Of a stretch of 30,103 nt of DNA, positions 16,126-23,220 are shown one piece after another. Within the stretch, counting starts at the first letter, position 1, and each line of letters starts with the position of its first letter. Where the stretch lies: positions 1-30,103 of the forward strand of contig CAZJZH010000005.1 in NCBI GenBank assembly GCA_964550465.1. Reading direction: 5' to 3'. The notes beneath the pieces are model-generated. The model saw nothing but the letters and a program-made list of their open reading frames with translations. It searched no databases and was not told where the DNA came from. A program made the position numbers and the translations under genes. Source of the DNA: CAZJZH01 sp964550465 (GTDB taxonomy: Bacteria > Patescibacteriota > Patescibacteriia > JACRDY01).

Positions 16126-16737
16126 TTATTTTGAGTAAAACTCGATAATGACCTGTGGGTCGAAGACCGGCTGAATGTCGTCTCGCTTTGGTGTATCCAG
16201 CACTTTGCCGCTCAGCTCCTTGGTGTCTAATGACAACCATGACGGCAAAATAGCATTTTGCAACTTCTCACCAATAGTAGCGTAAAGCTTACGCTTCTGG
16301 GCGGTTGGTCGCAGTGATACCACATCACCAATCTTGACCTGGTATGACGGGATATCAACTTTCTTACCATTAACTGCAAAATGAGCGTGACTGACCATCT
16401 GCCGAGCTTGATCACGAGAGATAGCAAAGCCGAGACGGTAGACCACGTTGTCTAATCGTTGTTCCAGTAGGGCCAACAAGTTCTGAGAAGCATCCCCCTC
16501 ACGTCGCACCGCTTCGGTGTAGTAGCGATTAAACTGTCGTTCCAGTAAGCCGTAGCTCAACTTAGCCTTCTGCTTTTCTGCCAGCTGCTCACCGAAGTTG
16601 GTCAACCGACCACGGCCCTTAGGACCATGCTGCCCGGGAGGGAAATTGCGCTTAGCTAAAATCCGCTCTGCCTTGGGGTGGAGCGCAACGCCGTAGCGGC
16701 GTGAGGCTTTTGCTTTTGGAGCTAATCGTCGTGCCAT
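16126..16737 (-). CDS. rpsD: 30S ribosomal protein S4
   Basis: A 203-residue S4, a primary 16S rRNA binder. Features: KASRRYGVAL, the FPPGQHGPKGRGRLTNFGEQLAEKQK segment, then YGLLERQFNRYY, and the S4 RNA-binding domain RLDNVVYRLGFAISRDQARQMVSHAHFAVNGKKV. It lacks the N-terminal zinc Cys cluster found in some bacteria. In E. coli S4 represses its own operon; I see no obvious S4-binding pseudoknot here. Located between rpsK and rpoA as usual. Confidence 0.97.
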   Translation of the reverse strand: MARRLAPKAKASRRYGVALHPKAERILAKRNFPPGQHGPKGRGRLTNFGEQLAEKQKAKLSYGLLERQFNRYYTEAVRREGDASQNLLALLEQRLDNVVYRLGFAISRDQARQMVSHAHFAVNGKKVDIPSYQVKIGDVVSLRPTAQKRKLYATIGEKLQNAILPSWLSLDTKELSGKVLDTPKRDDIQPVFDPQVIIEFYSK

Positions 16738-16751
16738 ATCAATATATAAAA

Positions 16752-17150
16752 CTAAACGCGGCGTGGTTTTGGCTTGCGACAGCCATTATGTGGTACCGGC
16801 GTGACATCCTTAATCATGGTGACTTGAATGTTGTTGGCATTCATAGCGCGAATAGCAGACTCTCGGCCGGCGCCCACACCTTTAACATAGACCGTCACCT
16901 CTTTCAAACCATATGGCTCTACCTTTTCTGCCGCCTGCTTCACAATCACCGATGCAGCGTATGGGGTAGCCTTTTTTGGCCCTTTAAATCCACAGCCGCC
17001 CGCTGAAGCCCAAGCCAAGACATTACCATTCTGATCCGTAAAGGTGACGATGGTGTTGTTGTAGGTAGCCTGAACATAGGCGCGGCCATTGGTGACTTGG
17101 CGAACCTGCTTCTTTTTCTTGCGGTTAGCTTTTACTTGGTAGTTTCCCAT
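16752..17150 (-). CDS. rpsK: 30S ribosomal protein S11
   Basis: A 132-residue S11 with a lysine-rich N terminus (KANRKKKKQVRQ), GRAYVQATYNNTIVTFTDQNGNVLAWASAG, GPKKATPYAASV, and the end VTPVPHNGCRKPKPRRV. The NG in PVPHNGC is the place where an isoaspartate is known in E. coli S11. It starts 9 nt after rpsM. Confidence 0.97.
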   Translation of the reverse strand: MGNYQVKANRKKKKQVRQVTNGRAYVQATYNNTIVTFTDQNGNVLAWASAGGCGFKGPKKATPYAASVIVKQAAEKVEPYGLKEVTVYVKGVGAGRESAIRAMNANNIQVTMIKDVTPVPHNGCRKPKPRRV

Positions 17151-17159
17151 ATCCTAAAA

Positions 17160-17552
17160 CTAGGTTTTCTGCGCTACTGGCTTCTTACCGCTAGCACCAG
17201 TCCCCCGCTTGTTACCACGAACCGTACGGTTATTGGTCTTGGTACGCTGACCACGGACTGGCAAGCTGCGCGTGTGTCGATACCCCCGGTAGCTGCCGAT
17301 TTCTTTCAATCGCTTAATATTACCCAATACTTCACGTTTCAGGTCGCCTTCGGTGCGGTGTTCCTTTTCAATCATTTCACGCAGGCGAGTCACGTCCGCT
17401 TCCTGCAAATCTTTGACTCGGATGTTTGGATCAACATTGGCGGCTGCCAGTACCTTTTGAGCAGTCGTCAAACCAACGCCATAGACATAGGTCAGGGCGA
17501 TCTCAACCCGCTTATCGTTTGGAATAGTTACTCCTGCAATACGAACTGCCAT
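17160..17552 (-). CDS. rpsM: 30S ribosomal protein S13
   Basis: A 130-residue S13 that contacts the ribosomal head and bridges to the 50S. Typical stretches: [25 protein letters not shown], then [14 protein letters not shown], the [29 protein letters not shown] block, and a basic tail. It follows rpmJ by 11 nt. Confidence 0.97.
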   Translation of the reverse strand: MAVRIAGVTIPNDKRVEIALTYVYGVGLTTAQKVLAAANVDPNIRVKDLQEADVTRLREMIEKEHRTEGDLKREVLGNIKRLKEIGSYRGYRHTRSLPVRGQRTKTNNRTVRGNKRGTGASGKKPVAQKT

Positions 17553-17563
17553 ATAAGTCCTGG

Positions 17564-17692
17564 TTACGCCTTAGGCTTCGACTTCTGTCGTTGCTTATGC
17601 TTGGGGTGCTCGCACACAACTCGAACCAAGCCGCCCCGACGGATGACTTTGCACTTAGTGCACATTGGTTTGACTGAGCTCTGTACTTTCAT
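17564..17692 (-). CDS. rpmJ: 50S ribosomal protein L36
   Basis: A 42-residue protein translated from the ATG at 17692 to the TAA at 17564. It begins [20 protein letters not shown] and continues with [12 protein letters not shown], so the zinc ligands C11, C14, C27 and H32 of the zinc-type L36 are all present. A five-residue basic tail (KSKPKA region) extends beyond the usual end at KQRQ. It starts 3 nt after infA and lies in the expected infA-rpmJ-rpsM order. Confidence 0.95.
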   Translation of the reverse strand: MKVQSSVKPMCTKCKVIRRGGLVRVVCEHPKHKQRQKSKPKA

Positions 17693-17695
17693 GTC

Positions 17696-17914
17696 TTAAA
17701 ATCGATAGGTAATCCGACCTTTCCCTAGGTCGTACGGGGTCATCTCGACACGCACCTCATCACCCGGCAACAGCCGAATGCGGTGCATGCGCATCTTACC
17801 ACCTAAGTGAGCCAACACTTCGTGGCCGTTCTCAAGGGTGACCCGGAACTGAGCGGCGGGCAGTAACTCCTCTACCACTCCCCGGAATTCGATGACATCG
17901 TTCTTCGCAACCAT
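17696..17914 (-). CDS. infA: Translation initiation factor IF-1
   Basis: A 72-residue OB-fold factor that binds the A site of the 30S subunit during initiation. Typical sequence: [33 protein letters not shown], then [33 protein letters not shown]. No Shine-Dalgarno precedes the ATG (upstream bases read TTTTTCCC), and a good promoter lies only 17 nt upstream, so the mRNA leader is expected to be about 10 nt. It is the first gene of the ribosomal operon here; secY, adk and map, which often precede it, are absent from the window. Confidence 0.96.
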   Translation of the reverse strand: MVAKNDVIEFRGVVEELLPAAQFRVTLENGHEVLAHLGGKMRMHRIRLLPGDEVRVEMTPYDLGKGRITYRF

Positions 17915-17931
17915 GGGAAAAATGTGACGTT

Positions 17932-17959
17932 AGTATAAAGGTTTTATAAATTTAGTCAA
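17932..17959 (-). promoter_or_regulatory. Proximal promoter (P2) of the infA operon
   Basis: On the minus strand TTGACT (17959-17954), 16 nt, TATACT (17937-17932): a strong sigma-70-type promoter. The expected start point is near 17925, giving a leader of about 10 nt before the infA ATG at 17914. Confidence 0.75.
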
Positions 17960-18010
17960 GCATGACCAAAGACATTGGCGATATCCCAGCTTTGCGCTCA
18001 ACCGCCAAGT

Positions 18011-18037
18011 AAAAATGCCTAAAATATGGGCGTTTTT
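18011..18037. other. Hairpin in the infA upstream region
   Basis: AAAAATGCC (18011-18019) can pair with GGCGTTTTT (18029-18037) with one G-T pair and a 9-nt loop. It lies between the two infA promoters, some 20 nt after the expected start of P1. It resembles a weak intrinsic terminator or attenuator, but only three or four GC pairs support it. The rest of 17960-18060 shows nothing I recognise. Confidence 0.35.
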
Positions 18038-18060
18038 GAACCCTCCTCTATTCGGCTATA

Positions 18061-18089
18061 ATTCTACAGAAATTAGAAAAAATAGTCAA
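18061..18089 (-). promoter_or_regulatory. Distal promoter (P1) of the infA operon
   Basis: On the minus strand TTGACT (18089-18084), 17 nt, TAGAAT (18066-18061), preceded by TG. Nothing but infA lies downstream on this strand, so it would give the ribosomal operon a second start with a leader of about 140 nt. Confidence 0.6.
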
Positions 18090-18110
18090 GACGTGGTGTG
18101 TTGGGTGAAA

Positions 18111-18153
18111 TAAAAATCCCCTGGACCTCAAGTGTGCCTTGAAAGTCCAGGGG
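18111..18153 (-). terminator. Strong rho-independent terminator of the 221-residue unknown gene
   Basis: Read on the minus strand, CCCCTGGACTTTCAAG pairs with CTTGAGGTCCAGGGG (about 15 bp, one bulge, 5-nt loop) and is followed by ATTTTTA. It ends transcription about 40 nt past the gene's stop at 18194. Confidence 0.9.
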
Positions 18154-18193
18154 AAAGAGTGGCAAAGTGTCCAAAGGCCGAAGGGGCCTAAGG

Positions 18194-18859
18194 TTACGCC
18201 AGTTGCGGGACAACCACCCGACACTGAGCATCATGACTCCAAGAATAGATGTACTCGAAATCACGCAGTCCAGCCGCGAGGGGGCCACAGCCACTTGAGC
18301 TGAACTCCACGTAGGCCACGAAGAGTTGGTTATACGATCGAAACAGAAAATAGGTTTGCCCTGCAAAGCCACCTTGCAACTGGTCGCGGTGCGCCTCAAC
18401 AAATTCGATGATCTGGCTTTGCGTCAAGCAGAGCCGGGAAACATCAGCCGCCAGCGCGTTGAACATCTGAGTGAAGGTAGCGTCTTGAATCATCTCGTAT
18501 ACCTTAACCAGTGTTTTCTCGGTAGGTTTGCCAGCCTCACTAGCCCGTTTACGGAAATTCGGATCGATCCCGCCTGGGAAGGCGTTAGACGCATCGGCGA
18601 TGATGCGGGAGCCATCGGTCGGGTCGATGACCAGTGGCTCCTGAGTTAGGAGTCGTAGGTAGGGTGCACCATTTTTGACCCTCCGGTTCTCCTCGATAAA
18701 GCTGTTAATTAGACCAGCAAGGCCAGGTGTATCGTTGACGCGCTGAGCCTCTTCTGCGGTCAGTCCCGCCTTGTCGTAGGCGGTCTCCACGATGGAGATG
18801 AGCTTGCGCCCTTTCGGGCCGCGGTGGGTAACCGACAGAGCCAATGCTTTTTGCGGCAT
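18194..18859 (-). CDS. Unknown protein with a C-terminal domain of a Patescibacteria-type family
   Basis: A 221-residue protein. I chose the ATG at 18859 (MPQKALALS) because AGGAGG lies 9 nt before it; the ATG at 18868 is flush with that SD. The N-terminal two thirds look helical and contain GPKGRKLI, TPGLAGLINSFIEENRR and a Pro/Gly-rich middle. The last 75 residues, from LCLTQSQIIEFVEAHRDQL through GQTYFLFRSYNQLFVAYVEFSSSG to a final CRVVVPQLA, resemble a C-terminal domain I associate with many hypothetical proteins of Patescibacteria; this is from memory. No signal or membrane segment. It is monocistronic, with an extended -10 promoter, a structured leader, a perfect SD and a long terminator, which points to high expression. 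Function unknown. Confidence 0.8.
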   Translation of the reverse strand: MPQKALALSVTHRGPKGRKLISIVETAYDKAGLTAEEAQRVNDTPGLAGLINSFIEENRRVKNGAPYLRLLTQEPLVIDPTDGSRIIADASNAFPGGIDPNFRKRASEAGKPTEKTLVKVYEMIQDATFTQMFNALAADVSRLCLTQSQIIEFVEAHRDQLQGGFAGQTYFLFRSYNQLFVAYVEFSSSGCGPLAAGLRDFEYIYSWSHDAQCRVVVPQLA

Positions 18860-18916
18860 CGGGGCCATCCTCCTTTTACCTGAAAACGCTCAGGCGGTGC
18901 GACTTACCTCGGAATT

Positions 18917-18978
18917 GAGGCGAGCCCGCCTTCGCTAAAGCTACGGCGGGTAAACTTTAGCGATCGTGGGCTCGCCTC
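18917..18978 (-). promoter_or_regulatory. 62-nt compound hairpin in the mRNA leader of the 221-residue gene
   Basis: Outer arms GAGGCGAGCCC (18917-18927) and GGGCTCGCCTC (18968-18978) match perfectly over 11 bp, and inner arms TCGCTAAAG (18932-18940) and CTTTAGCGA (18955-18963) over 9 bp, separated by small internal loops. The left part includes the GC-rich repeat 18925-18950 also found in rpoA. It lies in the leader, about 60 nt before the start codon and 30 nt after the expected start point. No T-run follows, so it is not a plain terminator. Confidence 0.75.
18925..18950 (+). repeat. GC-rich palindromic repeat, intergenic copy
   Basis: CCCGCCTTCGCTAAAG followed by CTACGGCGGG; about 21 of 26 bases agree with the copy translated inside rpoA (15325-15350). 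Confidence 0.65.
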
Positions 18979-19013
18979 AAAAGGATCTTTGGGATGTAAA
19001 GAACTAATGAATA

Positions 19014-19042
19014 AATGTAGCACAAAATACTATTCTTGTAAA
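19014..19042 (-). promoter_or_regulatory. Promoter of the 221-residue unknown gene
   Basis: On the minus strand TTTACA (19042-19037), 17 nt, TACATT (19019-19014) preceded by TGC, an extended -10. Expected start near 19007 and a leader of about 150 nt. The AT-rich bases 19043-19090 upstream contain nothing else I recognise. Confidence 0.65.
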
Positions 19043-19094
19043 TATTTAGGTTATATTACAAATAATTTTAGCTGTTTTTATGCTTTTTCTAAGC

Positions 19095-19120
19095 AAAACA
19101 CGCCGTGTCAAACGGCGTGT
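19095..19120 (-). terminator. Rho-independent terminator after alaS
   Basis: ACACGCCGT (19098-19106) and ACGGCGTGT (19112-19120) form a perfect 9-bp stem with a 5-nt loop; on the minus strand a TTTT run follows. It lies 37 nt past the alaS stop and closes the transporter-hydrolase-mnmA-alaS unit. Confidence 0.85.
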
Positions 19121-19157
19121 CTGTATACGACATACCATATACGGTATACGCCCTAGC

Positions 19158-20981
19158 CTACTCCAACACCGCCTTAATCCGCCGGACGCCGGCTGAACTG
19201 GCTTCTTCCTTGGTAATCTTAAATGTCCCTAACTCCCCTGTCCGCGTCACATGTGGACCACCACAAATTTCCCGGCTAAAGGTGGGCGCGGTCGGGTCAG
19301 CCACGGCTGGCTGGTCAGCATCGCCAATCGAATAGACTTTGACTGTTTCCCCATACTTATCACCGAACAGGCCCATCGCTCCTTTTGCCTTGGCCTTATC
19401 CACACTCATCTCCGCAAAACTAACCGGGTAGTCAGCGGCAATGGCGGCATTGACCAGCTCTGTCACCTGCTGCTTTTGTTCATCAGTCATTTTTTCTGGA
19501 TGGGCAAAGTCAAACCGCAAACGCTTAGCCGTGATATTACTGCCCCGCTGCTCAACATGCTCACCCAGCACCTGACGCAAAGCGGCGTGTAACAAATGGG
19601 TAGCGGTGTGGTATTTGACACTCATCTCTGAAGTGTCTGCCAAGCCACCCTTAAACATGCCGGCTGAAGCGGTGCGAGACAAGTCCTGGTGCTTAGCAAA
19701 CTCCGCTCGAAACTCACCATCGTTAAAAGCAAAGCCCCGTTCCGTGGCCAGCTCTTGAGTTAACTCCAATGGAAAGCCGTAGGTTGAAAAGAGAATAAAA
19801 GCTTCTCGACCAGACACCTCGCCATTATCAGCCATTTTTTCAAATTCCTTCAATCCCTTTTCCAGTGTCCGCTCAAACTTCTCTTCTTCCTTAGTCAATT
19901 CATCAATAATCCGCTGCTGATTATCTTGTAGTTCAGTATAGGTCTGGCCAAACATCTCAATCACCAGCTCAGCTAAGCGGGTTGTCAGCGCGACGTCTTG
20001 TGGCACACCAATACGCTTAGCATGACGAATAGCCCGACGAATCAAGCGCCGTAAAATATAGCCCTGTTCGCTATTACTTGGCACCACGCCGATGGGATCA
20101 CCGAGGATAAAGACGGCTGTGCGGATATGATCGACAATAATCCGCACCGCGTTACCGTGCTCAGCCAAGAACGCCTCGGCGTGATCAGTGGCATTAGCCA
20201 TCTGCAGCACCGCCGTCATCAGTGGCTGGAACAGGTCTGTTTCATAGACTGACGCCTTGCCCTGCATGACCGCTAAGACGCGCTCCAGGCCCATGCCAGT
20301 GTCGACATTCTGCTGGGCTAGTGGCTCAAAGACACCGTCATCAGTCTTGTTATACTGCATGAAGACATCGTTCCAGATCTCTACCCAGCGATCATCCTCT
20401 GGATCAAAAGCAGCCGGGGCTGGCCCTTCACCAGTCCAGTAGAACATCTCTGTGTCCGGACCCTGTGGACCAGGGTGCTTACCACCAGCCGGCCACCAGT
20501 TATCTGCCTTGCCTAACCGCGCGATACGTTCATCAGCAATACCGAGCTGCCGCCAAGTGTCATAGGCCTCTTGGTCAAACGGCGCGTCGTCATCGCCAGC
20601 AAAGACTGATACAGCCAGCTTCTGTACCTCTAACCCCAGCCAGTCCGGGTTGGTTAAAAAATCATAACTCCAGCGAATGGTATCTGTTTTGAAATAATCA
20701 CCCAGCGACCAGTTACCCAACATCTCAAAAAACGTCAGGTGAGTGTTGTCCCCCACTTCGTCAATATCAACCGTGCGAATACATTTCTGCACATCAGCCA
20801 GTCGACTGCCAGCCGGGTGTTTTTCACCCATCAAAAACGGCACCAACGGATGCATGCCAGCGGTAGTAAACAGCACTGACGGGTCATTTTCTGGAATCAG
20901 CGGCGCAGAGGGAATAATGGCATGCCCCTGCTGCTTGAAAAAATCTAAGTATTTTTGACGTAATTGTGAAGCGGTAATCAT
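19158..20981 (-). CDS. alaS: Alanyl-tRNA synthetase without the C-terminal C-Ala domain
   Basis: A 607-residue synthetase from the ATG at 20981 (MITASQLRQKYLDFF, the family's usual first residues); an in-frame ATG at 21032 would add 17 untypical residues. The class II catalytic domain shows SVLFTTAGMHPLVPF, RTVDIDEVGDNTHLTFFEMLGNWS and MGLERVL. The editing domain is complete with YHTATHLLHAAL (HxxxH, about residue 457) and CGGPHV (about 573), so mis-charged Ser/Gly can still be cleared. The protein then stops at RRIKAVLE; the roughly 250-residue C-Ala/DHHA1 domain that follows in E. coli (876 residues) is absent. The end is clean and followed by a terminator, so this is an evolved short form, as I recall from Patescibacteria. 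Confidence 0.95.
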   Translation of the reverse strand: MITASQLRQKYLDFFKQQGHAIIPSAPLIPENDPSVLFTTAGMHPLVPFLMGEKHPAGSRLADVQKCIRTVDIDEVGDNTHLTFFEMLGNWSLGDYFKTDTIRWSYDFLTNPDWLGLEVQKLAVSVFAGDDDAPFDQEAYDTWRQLGIADERIARLGKADNWWPAGGKHPGPQGPDTEMFYWTGEGPAPAAFDPEDDRWVEIWNDVFMQYNKTDDGVFEPLAQQNVDTGMGLERVLAVMQGKASVYETDLFQPLMTAVLQMANATDHAEAFLAEHGNAVRIIVDHIRTAVFILGDPIGVVPSNSEQGYILRRLIRRAIRHAKRIGVPQDVALTTRLAELVIEMFGQTYTELQDNQQRIIDELTKEEEKFERTLEKGLKEFEKMADNGEVSGREAFILFSTYGFPLELTQELATERGFAFNDGEFRAEFAKHQDLSRTASAGMFKGGLADTSEMSVKYHTATHLLHAALRQVLGEHVEQRGSNITAKRLRFDFAHPEKMTDEQKQQVTELVNAAIAADYPVSFAEMSVDKAKAKGAMGLFGDKYGETVKVYSIGDADQPAVADPTAPTFSREICGGPHVTRTGELGTFKITKEEASSAGVRRIKAVLE

Positions 20982-21033
20982 AGAAACAGAGTTATTCTTT
21001 CCTAGCCTAGCGAGTTTATGGCGCAAATGCAAG

Positions 21034-21049
21034 AATTATTAATTATGCA
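21034..21049 (-). repeat. AT-rich repeat, half copy (3' end of mnmA)
   Basis: On the minus strand TGCATAATTAATAATT begins directly after the mnmA TAG stop. All 16 bases match the same part of the copies behind fmt (5347-5372) and behind the ligase-like gene (6069-6094). Confidence 0.75.
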
Positions 21050-22168
21050 CTAGTCCTTAGTAATTGAAATGACCCCGCCACCTAACACTTCCGTATCCCG
21101 CCAGTACTTGTGGTAAAAAACGACCGATTGCCCCGGAGTAACTGCCCGTTCGGGTTGCAGTAACTCAACTTGAAAGCCAGTCTTGCCAACCGGCGCGGTG
21201 ATCTGTGCTGGCACCATGGTGCTGCGGTAACGCACTTTGACAAACCCTCGCCACGGCAGTTGCGGTGGTTGACCAGCAATCCAACGGCAATCAAGCGCCC
21301 TAAACTGGCTGGTGTAGAGCTGTGGGTCTTCTGGGTCCTTGGTCACAATCAGTCGGTTCAGCTCCGTATCAGTGGCCGCCACATACCACGGCCCATTGGG
21401 CAGTCCCAACCCTTTCCGCTGGCCAATAGTGTAAAACGGCAAGCCCTTGTGCTGACCAATTTCCTCGCCATCGACCGTCAGGATAGGTCCTGGCTGGACT
21501 GCCGGCAGATTGCGCTCCAAAAATCCCTGGTGGTCATTTTCTTTGACAAAGCAGACATCACTACTCTCTGCCTTCTCGGCTACAGGTAGATTGTACTGAG
21601 CGGCAATCTGCCGGATCTTGGGCTTGCGATACTTACCCACCGGAAAGAGAGTATGCGCTAAAACCTCTTGCTGTAACGTATAGATAAAATAGGTCTGGTC
21701 TTTTTGGTCATCCTTAGCCGCATAGACATGGTACTGCCCATCGCGCTGTTTGATCTGAGCGTAGTGACCGGTGGCTAAGTAGTCAGCCCCCAGCTTCTGC
21801 GCTTTTTCCCAGAAGGCACCAAACTTAACGTAGCGATTACACTCAATACACGGGTTAGGCGTTACGCCAGCCGCATAACTATCAATGAAATAATCCACTA
21901 CTTTATCCTTGAATAAATCATCAAAGTTAAAGGTATAGAGCGGAATATCCAGCTGACTACAGACCCGGCGGACGTCTTCATAGTTTGGCACCGAACAGCA
22001 CTGATGCTCAGCTGCTAAGCGAGACAGCTCCGCCCCTGGCTCTGACCAGTAGTGCATAAAAATCCCAAAGCAGTCATAGCCCTGGGCTTTAAGTAAGGCA
22101 GCAGCAGTTGAGGAATCCACTCCTCCAGACATTGCCACCGCTACTTTTTTAGTCTGTGTAGTCTCCAT
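21050..22168 (-). CDS. mnmA: tRNA-specific 2-thiouridylase MnmA
   Basis: A 372-residue enzyme that adds the 2-thio group to the wobble uridine of tRNA for Lys, Glu and Gln. The ATP pyrophosphatase loop SGGVDSS (residues 14-20), the first catalytic cysteine C107 in NPCIECN and the second C206 in SSDVCFV are all present, 99 residues apart as in the family. The GQRKGLGLP motif and the C-terminal beta-barrel are also recognisable. Length is normal. It is followed by alaS on the same strand and its stop abuts an AT-rich repeat. A weak promoter (TTTACA, 17 nt, TAGGCT at 22206-22178) lies just upstream. Confidence 0.96.
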   Translation of the reverse strand: METTQTKKVAVAMSGGVDSSTAAALLKAQGYDCFGIFMHYWSEPGAELSRLAAEHQCCSVPNYEDVRRVCSQLDIPLYTFNFDDLFKDKVVDYFIDSYAAGVTPNPCIECNRYVKFGAFWEKAQKLGADYLATGHYAQIKQRDGQYHVYAAKDDQKDQTYFIYTLQQEVLAHTLFPVGKYRKPKIRQIAAQYNLPVAEKAESSDVCFVKENDHQGFLERNLPAVQPGPILTVDGEEIGQHKGLPFYTIGQRKGLGLPNGPWYVAATDTELNRLIVTKDPEDPQLYTSQFRALDCRWIAGQPPQLPWRGFVKVRYRSTMVPAQITAPVGKTGFQVELLQPERAVTPGQSVVFYHKYWRDTEVLGGGVISITKD

Positions 22169-22212
22169 ATCTGATCCAGCCTATCGAAAACTGCCCACTC
22201 TGTAAAGTCCTG

Positions 22213-23211
22213 CTATGGCCATAATTGCTGAGCTGTTTGCCAGTAGCGGTCATCACCCTGTGTGGTTTTCATCCAGTACCACCACTCCGCTCCCCACAGA
22301 TAGGCCGCACTAAAGCCGGCATCACGGACGTACTGGATATTTTCCTCCAGTTGGGCCACGCTCATTGACTGGTCCATGTCCGCAGCGGATAGATTGGTAA
22401 TATCACCGGTCGGACTCCACGGCTCAGCCTGGACCTCACTGGTAATAATCTGTTCGACACCGGTCAGCCAGCGGGCCAGCGTACCTTTGAAATAGTAATA
22501 GGCTGGTGGTAAGGGCCAAGAGAAAAAGCCTACAGTCTTGTTCCAGACCACGCGGTAGAGCGTAGTACCAAAGACATCAGCTCGCTTAGCAGCTGGTATC
22601 CACGTAGATAGTTCACCGCTGTCGGTGATGAGAATTGGCCGGTCGTCCAACTGTTTGACCAGGCTCACCTCTTGGTTCAGCTCTTGCTTGTCTGGCGGTG
22701 GACACTCACCAAACCAGCTAACGAATGGTTCGTTTTCTACCTGCCACATACTGATATGCGCCCGGTCCTGGTAGCGACGAACAACCGTCTCAATGTGTTC
22801 CAGTAGCGCCTGACGCTGCTGATTGGCTGATAACTGCTCCGTCCAGGCTGGTGCGTAACATTCCGGCCAGCGAGGTAGCTTTCGCCCAATAGTCAGCACG
22901 ACATCGGCGCCATACTGCTCGGCCGCATCAATCTGCCAATCAAGCGTTGACCAATCATACTGGTTGGGCGCGATCTCCAACTGGTCCCAATGAGCCGTCA
23001 AACGGACATGATCAGCCCCGAGGTCCGTCACAATGGCCCGCAGTGTTTCCTGCGGATCAAGATCAAACATCTCCTCAGCATGATACGGATCAAAGCTGAC
23101 ACCCCAGGTCATGTTGGGTTGCTGGTATGACCAGCTAAATGATGCCACTCCCACCAATACCACTACTCCCAGTAAGGCGACGACGCTGATACGAATAAGT
23201 AGTCTAGTCAT
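22213..23211 (-). CDS. Membrane-anchored glycoside-hydrolase-like protein (clan GH-A barrel)
   Basis: A 332-residue protein with an N-terminal signal anchor (residues 4 to about 27, hydrophobic after Arg residues) and no cleavage site I can place with confidence. The rest looks like a (beta/alpha)8 barrel of clan GH-A: WGVSFDPYHA, VRLTAHWDQLE, DWQIDAAEQYGADVVLTIGRKLPRWP, the acid/base motif WQVENEP with E161, and a candidate nucleophile in TSEVQAEPW (E259 or E263). Both catalytic positions are present, so it may be active on an extracellular glycan, perhaps the cell's own surface polymer. It is 9 nt behind the transporter gene. Family number and substrate cannot be read from sequence. Confidence 0.78.
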   Translation of the reverse strand: MTRLLIRISVVALLGVVVLVGVASFSWSYQQPNMTWGVSFDPYHAEEMFDLDPQETLRAIVTDLGADHVRLTAHWDQLEIAPNQYDWSTLDWQIDAAEQYGADVVLTIGRKLPRWPECYAPAWTEQLSANQQRQALLEHIETVVRRYQDRAHISMWQVENEPFVSWFGECPPPDKQELNQEVSLVKQLDDRPILITDSGELSTWIPAAKRADVFGTTLYRVVWNKTVGFFSWPLPPAYYYFKGTLARWLTGVEQIITSEVQAEPWSPTGDITNLSAADMDQSMSVAQLEENIQYVRDAGFSAAYLWGAEWWYWMKTTQGDDRYWQTAQQLWP

Positions 23212-23220
23212 ACTGAGTTA

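Noticed and set aside
17097..17699. A 200-codon plus-strand open frame opposite rpsM, rpmJ and the start of rpsK
   Set aside because: It lies wholly antisense to well-identified ribosomal genes, its translation is unlike any protein family, and no SD or promoter precedes it; it is a shadow frame.
18036..18062. Plus-strand promoter (TTGAAC and TATAAT) that might drive a small RNA
   Set aside because: The spacing is only 15 nt, no plus-strand gene follows, and the downstream hairpin at 18118-18153 has no T-run on that strand; the same bases are better explained as the minus-strand P1 promoter.
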